Source: Loktanella sp. Alg231-35 (lineage in GTDB: Bacteria > Pseudomonadota > Alphaproteobacteria > Rhodobacterales > Rhodobacteraceae). From it: a DNA stretch of 64,000 nt. A program made the translations under genes and the position numbers. The notes under the pieces were generated by a model. That model was not told the DNA's origin. It ran no database searches and worked only from the letters and a program-made list of their open reading frames with translations. Each line of letters starts with the position of its first letter. Position 1 is the stretch's first letter. The stretch covers positions 434,001-498,000 of the forward strand of contig NZ_FREV01000004.1 in NCBI RefSeq assembly GCF_900143545.1, written 5' to 3'. Below are positions 59,576 to 64,000 of this stretch, piece by piece.

Positions 59576-60919
59576 CTATTCATCCACCATCTCTGTCGGC
59601 CCCAATGCATTCAATCCTTTCAGGATATCAATCGCATATGCCAGCTGATAGTCATCCTCACGCAGTGCCGCTGCTGTCTCAGCTCGCGCGCGGTCTTCTT
59701 CGATCTGGCGGATTTCATCCTCGGTCAGGCTGTCGTTCTCCAGCGATCCACGCAGCCCTGCCTCTGAACGCTGGGTCCGCTCTTCGGTGTCAGCTTCTTC
59801 ATCAACGCGCGCAATCGGCTGCTCTACGATAATATCGGGGGAAATACCAAGCGACTGGATCGACCGACCGGACGGCGTGTAGTACCGCGCTGTGGTCAAG
59901 CGCATCGCACCGCTGCCTTGCAGTGGAACAACCGTTTGTACAGAGCCTTTGCCAAAGGAATTTGTGCCCACGACGATGGCGCGGCGATGATCCTGCAAGG
60001 CGCCCGCCACAATCTCAGAGGCCGAGGCCGAACCGCCGTTGATCAGCACCACGATGGGTTTACCCATGGCCAGATCACCGGGTGTCGCGTTGAAGCGGTC
60101 ACCGTCAGAGGCTTCGCGTCCACGGGTCGAGACAATCTCGCCTGCATCAAGGAAAGCATCCGAGACATAGACCGCCTGGCTCAGCAGGCCGCCGGGGTTG
60201 TTACGCAGGTCCAATACGATGCCGTCGATATTGTCGAGGCCGCCTGCGTCTTCGATCTGCTGATCCATCCCGTCGCGCAGGTTCGGGAACGTTTGTTCAT
60301 TGAATGTGGTCACACGCAGCACCACCGCGTTGCCTTCGGTCCGCGTGCGCACAGCCGTCAGTTTGATGGTGTCGCGGATGATCGAGACGTCAAATGGTTC
60401 AACCTCGCCTTCGCGCACGATGGTGATGATGATCTCGGACCCGACAGGCCCGCGCATCATCTCAACCGCTTCGTTCAGGGTCAGGCCCAACACGCTTTCG
60501 CCATCCACGCCGGTGATAAAGTCACCGGCCAAAACGCCCGCTGCATCCGCAGGCGTGCCATCCATGGGCGAGACGACCTTGACCCAGCCCTCTTCCTGCG
60601 TGACCTCAATTCCCAGACCGCCGAATTCGCCTGACGTGCTGACACGCATCTTGGCGGCGGCATCCGGCGACAAATAGCTGGAATGCGGATCAAGCGATGT
60701 GAGCATGCCGTTGATTGCGGCCTCGATCAGGGCTGCATCATCGACTTCTTCCACATAACTTGCGCGGATCCGTTCAAAGATATCGCCAAAAAGATCAAGC
60801 TGTTCGTAGACGCTGCTATTCGAGGACGCTTCTTGCGCCAGCAGTGGACCCGCAACTTGCGTTGTCGCCACAAGCCCAAGTGCAGCGCCACCTGCGGCGG
60901 CCATAATCAACTTTTTCAT
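59576..60919 (-). CDS. ctpA: S41-family C-terminal processing peptidase
   Basis: Periplasmic serine protease of 447 residues. A signal peptide (AAAGGAALGLVATTQVAG, cleaved near ALLAQEA-like residue 30) is followed by a helical segment, a PDZ domain at about 95-175 (FGGLGIEV, GVLAGDFITGVDGE) and the S41 core. The catalytic Ser lies in INGGSASASEIVAGAL (about 293-308) and the Lys is K324 in NSFGKGSVQT. CtpA enzymes trim periplasmic proteins, often peptidoglycan hydrolases. The EnvC-like activator gene is directly upstream, 14 nt apart. Confidence 0.94.
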   Translation of the reverse strand: MKKLIMAAAGGAALGLVATTQVAGPLLAQEASSNSSVYEQLDLFGDIFERIRASYVEEVDDAALIEAAINGMLTSLDPHSSYLSPDAAAKMRVSTSGEFGGLGIEVTQEEGWVKVVSPMDGTPADAAGVLAGDFITGVDGESVLGLTLNEAVEMMRGPVGSEIIITIVREGEVEPFDVSIIRDTIKLTAVRTRTEGNAVVLRVTTFNEQTFPNLRDGMDQQIEDAGGLDNIDGIVLDLRNNPGGLLSQAVYVSDAFLDAGEIVSTRGREASDGDRFNATPGDLAMGKPIVVLINGGSASASEIVAGALQDHRRAIVVGTNSFGKGSVQTVVPLQGSGAMRLTTARYYTPSGRSIQSLGISPDIIVEQPIARVDEEADTEERTQRSEAGLRGSLENDSLTEDEIRQIEEDRARAETAAALREDDYQLAYAIDILKGLNALGPTEMVDE

Positions 60920-60933
60920 CTTATTATCCTATC

Positions 60934-62007
60934 CTATTCCAACGCGAACCACGCGTCAGGATTTACCGGAGTTTGCCCTTCTCGCACTTCGAGATAAAGG
61001 GCCTGTGCGCCCTGACCACTCACTACATCCAGATTTTCGGTCAAAATCCCGTCATTGTACCCCGTCGGCGCGCCCAAAAGGCCCACGGGAGCGCCTGCTG
61101 GCAGCACCTGCCCGGCGGTGCCAAAAATTTCTGCAATGCCTGCCATTACAAATAAAACGTCAGCGGCAGGTTCCAGAATGACGACGTTGCCATAGTCCAA
61201 AAGCGGCCCTTGAAACAGAATCGTGGCAGGCACCGGCGTGGTGACAAGCGCCCGTGGGGCCGCGGCCAGACGGACACCTTTGCGCCCGCTGCCATCATCG
61301 GGCAACACGATCCCGTCAACCGGCAGTGCCAAATTGCCTTGTGCCGTGAGCACTGTGGTTTCATCGGGGCGCGCGGCTGCGACCCCATCGGCGAAGGTGC
61401 CAAGGGTCTCTGCGCTGGCCACGAGCAGCGCCGTTTGCACAGGATCATCCTCGAACCTTGCTGGTAGGTCAGTCCGTGCTGACACCGCCTGCCCCAGTGC
61501 TGCCCGCGCGGTTTGCGCGCCTTGCAGACCATCGGCCAGCGTTTGCGCAGCCTGTTGTTGGGCAACGCCCAAGCTGCGCGCCTCTTCCAGAAGCCCGGTC
61601 AGTTCGATCACTTCTGCCTTGATCGCGGGGGTCACATCGGCCACCAGCATTCCAGCTCGTGCATTGCTCAGCGGTCCTTGCGGGTGTGCTTGCTGTACGG
61701 GCTGCGGTGTATTGCTGATCGCCGAAAGCACGCCCAAAAGCTGGGCCAATTCCGCCTGCCGGCTGGTCAGATCATCGGCCAAGACCGCCGCGCGTAATGC
61801 GATGTCGCGTTGCCCTTCACGCATTGCAGCCAGCCCCGTCTCATAGGCCTGCACGGTCTGTGTCAGTGCAGCGATACGGTCACGGGCGCCTTCGGCTGCT
61901 TCCAATTGGTCACGCGCGCTTGCAAGTGCTGTCGCAGCATCCTGCGCGGATTGCTGGCCCAGTGCGGGACTGGCCAAACACAACAAGAGAACAGCACTGC
62001 GGATCAT
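60934..62007 (-). CDS. EnvC-like murein hydrolase activator with degenerate LytM domain
   Basis: 357 residues: signal peptide (RSAVLLLCLASPALG), long coiled coil (about 20-170), then a LytM/M23-like C-terminal domain (TPVPATILFQGPLLDYGNVVILEP … QALYLEVREGQTPVNPDAW). The zinc ligands of active LytM enzymes are missing: the HxH position reads LYLEVREG. EnvC proteins lack these too and act by switching on amidases at the septum. The start overlaps the gpmI stop by 4 nt, and ctpA follows, an arrangement I know from other Alphaproteobacteria. Confidence 0.88.
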   Translation of the reverse strand: MIRSAVLLLCLASPALGQQSAQDAATALASARDQLEAAEGARDRIAALTQTVQAYETGLAAMREGQRDIALRAAVLADDLTSRQAELAQLLGVLSAISNTPQPVQQAHPQGPLSNARAGMLVADVTPAIKAEVIELTGLLEEARSLGVAQQQAAQTLADGLQGAQTARAALGQAVSARTDLPARFEDDPVQTALLVASAETLGTFADGVAAARPDETTVLTAQGNLALPVDGIVLPDDGSGRKGVRLAAAPRALVTTPVPATILFQGPLLDYGNVVILEPAADVLFVMAGIAEIFGTAGQVLPAGAPVGLLGAPTGYNDGILTENLDVVSGQGAQALYLEVREGQTPVNPDAWFALE

Positions 62008-63518
62008 TTGACGATCAGACTCCGCCCGGTCATCTCAAGTGGCAGCTCCAACCCCATCAAATCAAGGACCGTCGGGGCCAGATCCGCCAACCGCCCGTCG
62101 CGCAATCGGGCGCCTTCGGGCCCGCCAACAAGCGCCACCGGCACCGGGTTTGTCGTATGCGCCGTATGTGGTCCACCGGTTGCAGGATCGATCATTGTTT
62201 CACAGTTGCCGTGGTCGGCGGTGACGATCATCGTGCCCCCAGCGGCCCTCAATGCCGACAGCACCTGCCCCAGCCCGGCATCCACCGCTTCGCAAGCGTT
62301 GATCGCCGCCCCTAGATCGCCGGTATGGCCCACCATGTCGGGGTTTGCATAGTTGGTAACGATCAGATCATAGCCATCTTCTATGGCTTTGACGAAAGCC
62401 GCCGTGACCTCACCCGAAGACATCTCTGGTTGCAAATCATAGGTCGCCACATTGGGCGATTTCGGCATATGGCGGTCCTCGCCCTTTTCCGGCGTTTCGA
62501 TGCCGCCGTTCAGAAAGAACGTCACATGGGGGTATTTCTCGGTTTCGGCCAGGCGGAACTGGCGTAGATCATGTTTGGCGACCCAAGCGCCCAAGGTGTT
62601 TTGGATATCGCGCTTGGGAAAGACCGTGTCGAACCAGCCATCGTGGTTATCCGAATAGCTGACCATGCCGAGCAGGGCAGCAAGTTGCGGTTGGTTGCGA
62701 TCAAATCCAGTAAAATCAGGATCAGCAATCGCCGCGAGGATTTCGCGGGCGCGATCAGAACGGAAGTTGAGACAGAAAAACCCGTCGCCCTCTGCAACAC
62801 CTGCGTAGTCACCGATGCTTGTGGCAGGAATGAATTCATCCGTTTTGCCATTGTCATAGGCCGCCTGAATAGCCGCTGCCGGGTCAGCGGCGACGTCGCC
62901 CTGCCCGTTGATCATCGCGTCATAAGCCGTCTGGACCCGCTCCCAACGGTTATCGCGATCCATGGCAAAGTAACGGCCAATGACCGTGACGATCCGGGCG
63001 TTCTCTGGCAAGCCGTCTTGCAACTGCGCCATGAAACCCAGCGCCGAGGATGGCGCCACATCACGCCCGTCGGTAACTGCGTGAATGGCCACCGGCACAC
63101 CCGCACCCGTGATCGCCTTGGCCGCTGCGATAATATGCGCCACATGCCCATGCACACCGCCATCGGACACAACGCCCATCAAATGCGCGGTGCCGCCGTT
63201 GTCTTTCATCTTGGCAATGAATGCGGTCAGCGCGTTCGCGTCAAAGAAGGAACCGTCTTCGATCGCCAGTTCAATCTGACCCAAATCCATCGCCACAACC
63301 CGGCCCGCGCCAATATTGGTATGACCCACCTCGGAATTGCCCATCTGGCCCGACGGCAAACCCGCATCATTGCCATGGGTCAAAAGCTGCGCGTGGGGGC
63401 CTTGCATGATGGCGTCGAAATTTGGGGTCTTGGCCTGTTTGGGGGCGTTGCCTTCAACAGCGTCACGCAGGCCCCAACCGTCAAGAATGCAAAGAACAAC
63501 GGGTTTGGGTGCAGGCAT
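62004..63518 (-). CDS. gpmI: 2,3-bisphosphoglycerate-independent phosphoglycerate mutase
   Basis: Interconverts 3- and 2-phosphoglycerate with two Mn ions, 504 residues. The N-terminal metal site is VVLCILDGWGLRD; the phospho-serine is in GQMGNSEVGHTNIGAGR; other motifs are GVVSDGGVHGHVAHI, AVTDGRDVAPSS and VTADHGNCETM. The ATG at 63518 has GGAG 6 nt upstream; two upstream starts (63530, 63533) lack one. It leads into the EnvC-like gene with a 4-nt overlap. Confidence 0.96.
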   Translation of the reverse strand: MPAPKPVVLCILDGWGLRDAVEGNAPKQAKTPNFDAIMQGPHAQLLTHGNDAGLPSGQMGNSEVGHTNIGAGRVVAMDLGQIELAIEDGSFFDANALTAFIAKMKDNGGTAHLMGVVSDGGVHGHVAHIIAAAKAITGAGVPVAIHAVTDGRDVAPSSALGFMAQLQDGLPENARIVTVIGRYFAMDRDNRWERVQTAYDAMINGQGDVAADPAAAIQAAYDNGKTDEFIPATSIGDYAGVAEGDGFFCLNFRSDRAREILAAIADPDFTGFDRNQPQLAALLGMVSYSDNHDGWFDTVFPKRDIQNTLGAWVAKHDLRQFRLAETEKYPHVTFFLNGGIETPEKGEDRHMPKSPNVATYDLQPEMSSGEVTAAFVKAIEDGYDLIVTNYANPDMVGHTGDLGAAINACEAVDAGLGQVLSALRAAGGTMIVTADHGNCETMIDPATGGPHTAHTTNPVPVALVGGPEGARLRDGRLADLAPTVLDLMGLELPLEMTGRSLIVK

Positions 63519-63576
63519 CGGACGCTCCATCAAAGTTTAGCGGTGGTTTAGCCTATCCTTGCGCGGGTCGGAATAG

Positions 63577-64000
63577 CTAAGCGCGGTGATACGGCCCGCC
63601 GGCAAGAATAGACGCGGCGCGATAAAGCTGTTCGGCCAGCATCACGCGGACGAGCATATGAGGCCAGACCATCTTGCCAAAACTGAGACTGGCATCGGCG
63701 CGGGCGCGCAAGGCGGGATCGATCCCATCAGCCCCGCCAATGACAAAGCTCACATCCTGCCGCCCCTGATCGCGCCAAGTGCCGAGCAATCGGGCAAATT
63801 CAGGTGAGCTCATGACCTTACCACGTTCATCCATCGTGCAAATCAACGCACCATCAGGCACGGCACGTTCCAGCAACGCGCCCTCAGCGGTCATGCCACC
63901 GCCCTTCTTGTCTTCGACTTCGATCAATTGCGCAGGGCCAAGGGCCAGGGCCCGCCCGGTCCGGTCGAACCGGGTGAGGTAGTCGTCGTAAAGGTCGCGC
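63577..64000 (-). CDS. rlmH: 23S rRNA pseudouridine-1915 N3-methyltransferase (5' end outside window)
   Basis: SPOUT-class methyltransferase of the 70S ribosome. The frame is open to the window edge, so the first ~15-20 residues are missing; about 140 remain. The C-terminal trefoil knot is typical: FVIGGADGIDPALRARADASLSFGKMVWPHMLVRVMLAEQLYRA and the terminal GGPYHRA, with the SAM site around GGADG. It is 58 nt upstream of gpmI on the same strand. Confidence 0.93.
   Translation of the reverse strand, partial: RDLYDDYLTRFDRTGRALALGPAQLIEVEDKKGGGMTAEGALLERAVPDGALICTMDERGKVMSSPEFARLLGTWRDQGRQDVSFVIGGADGIDPALRARADASLSFGKMVWPHMLVRVMLAEQLYRAASILAGGPYHRA

Noticed and set aside
1-64000. tRNA, rRNA and CRISPR arrays
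   Set aside because: I looked through the intergenic gaps for T-loop signatures and regularly spaced repeats and found none.

Overview
The window looks like chromosomal DNA of an aerobic alphaproteobacterium of the Rhodobacterales, Roseobacter type. The evidence is: GC-rich coding with dense, often 1-4 nt overlapping genes; an aerobic-type cobalamin route (cobH, cobI, cobJ, cobL, cobM, cobN, cobO, bluB) that also carries a Cys/His-rich CbiX; paired FAD/GcvT-fused dimethylglycine/sarcosine dehydrogenase-like enzymes with a GlxA-type AraC regulator; and short palindromic intergenic repeats of a kind I associate with this group. The species is not identified.

Layout. 1-3954 (+): a deoxyribose catabolic unit with the end of an AraC-family regulator, deoC, and an aldehyde dehydrogenase whose second ALDH domain has lost its catalytic residues. 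4036-11290 (-): eight genes pairing an AAA+ ATPase with a TelA-like coiled-coil protein, four small membrane proteins (one DUF1523) and two large proteins of unknown function. I cannot assign this to a described system and rate it the best candidate for something new. 11419-14780 (-): L,D-transpeptidase, fmt, and three tandem peptide-deformylase genes, one of them catalytically degraded. 14890-16416: a PatB-type C-S lyase and a small unknown gene.

16506-41284 is mostly cobalamin biosynthesis, in four blocks. The first (-) is small HPGH protein-cbiX-cobH-cobL-cobI-cobJ-cobM. The second (+) is DUF1636-cobC-cobD. The third is a cobalamin riboswitch in front of a CbiM-like metal permease. The fourth (+) is cobW-GNAT-cobN-cobO-YrbL-like kinase-two Lin0512 paralogs-bluB. 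Between these blocks lie a glutathionyl-hydroquinone reductase, a lone receiver domain, a lytic transglycosylase and smc.

41337-49607 is mixed: a TPP enzyme, FMN reductase, a membrane protein, a small low-GC segment bounded by inverted repeats (44328-45383), gamma-glutamyltransferase, a glycosyltransferase and a thiolase. 49660-58451 (+) holds free Met-R-sulfoxide reductase and then a compact methylated-amine cluster: XRE-cupin regulator, GFA protein, FAD/GcvT dehydrogenase 1, FMN split-barrel protein, homocysteine S-methyltransferase, GlxA-type AraC regulator, FAD/GcvT dehydrogenase 2. This fits stepwise N-demethylation of glycine betaine or dimethylglycine to glycine.

58501-59526 is a decayed GNAT gene interrupted by an 817-bp element with 25-bp imperfect terminal inverted repeats and a 6-bp target duplication; the element carries two unknown small genes. 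59576-64000 (-) is ctpA, an EnvC-like protein, gpmI and the 3' part of rlmH, a housekeeping cell-wall/division neighbourhood. I saw no tRNA, rRNA or CRISPR array. All family names come from reading the sequence; no database search was run.
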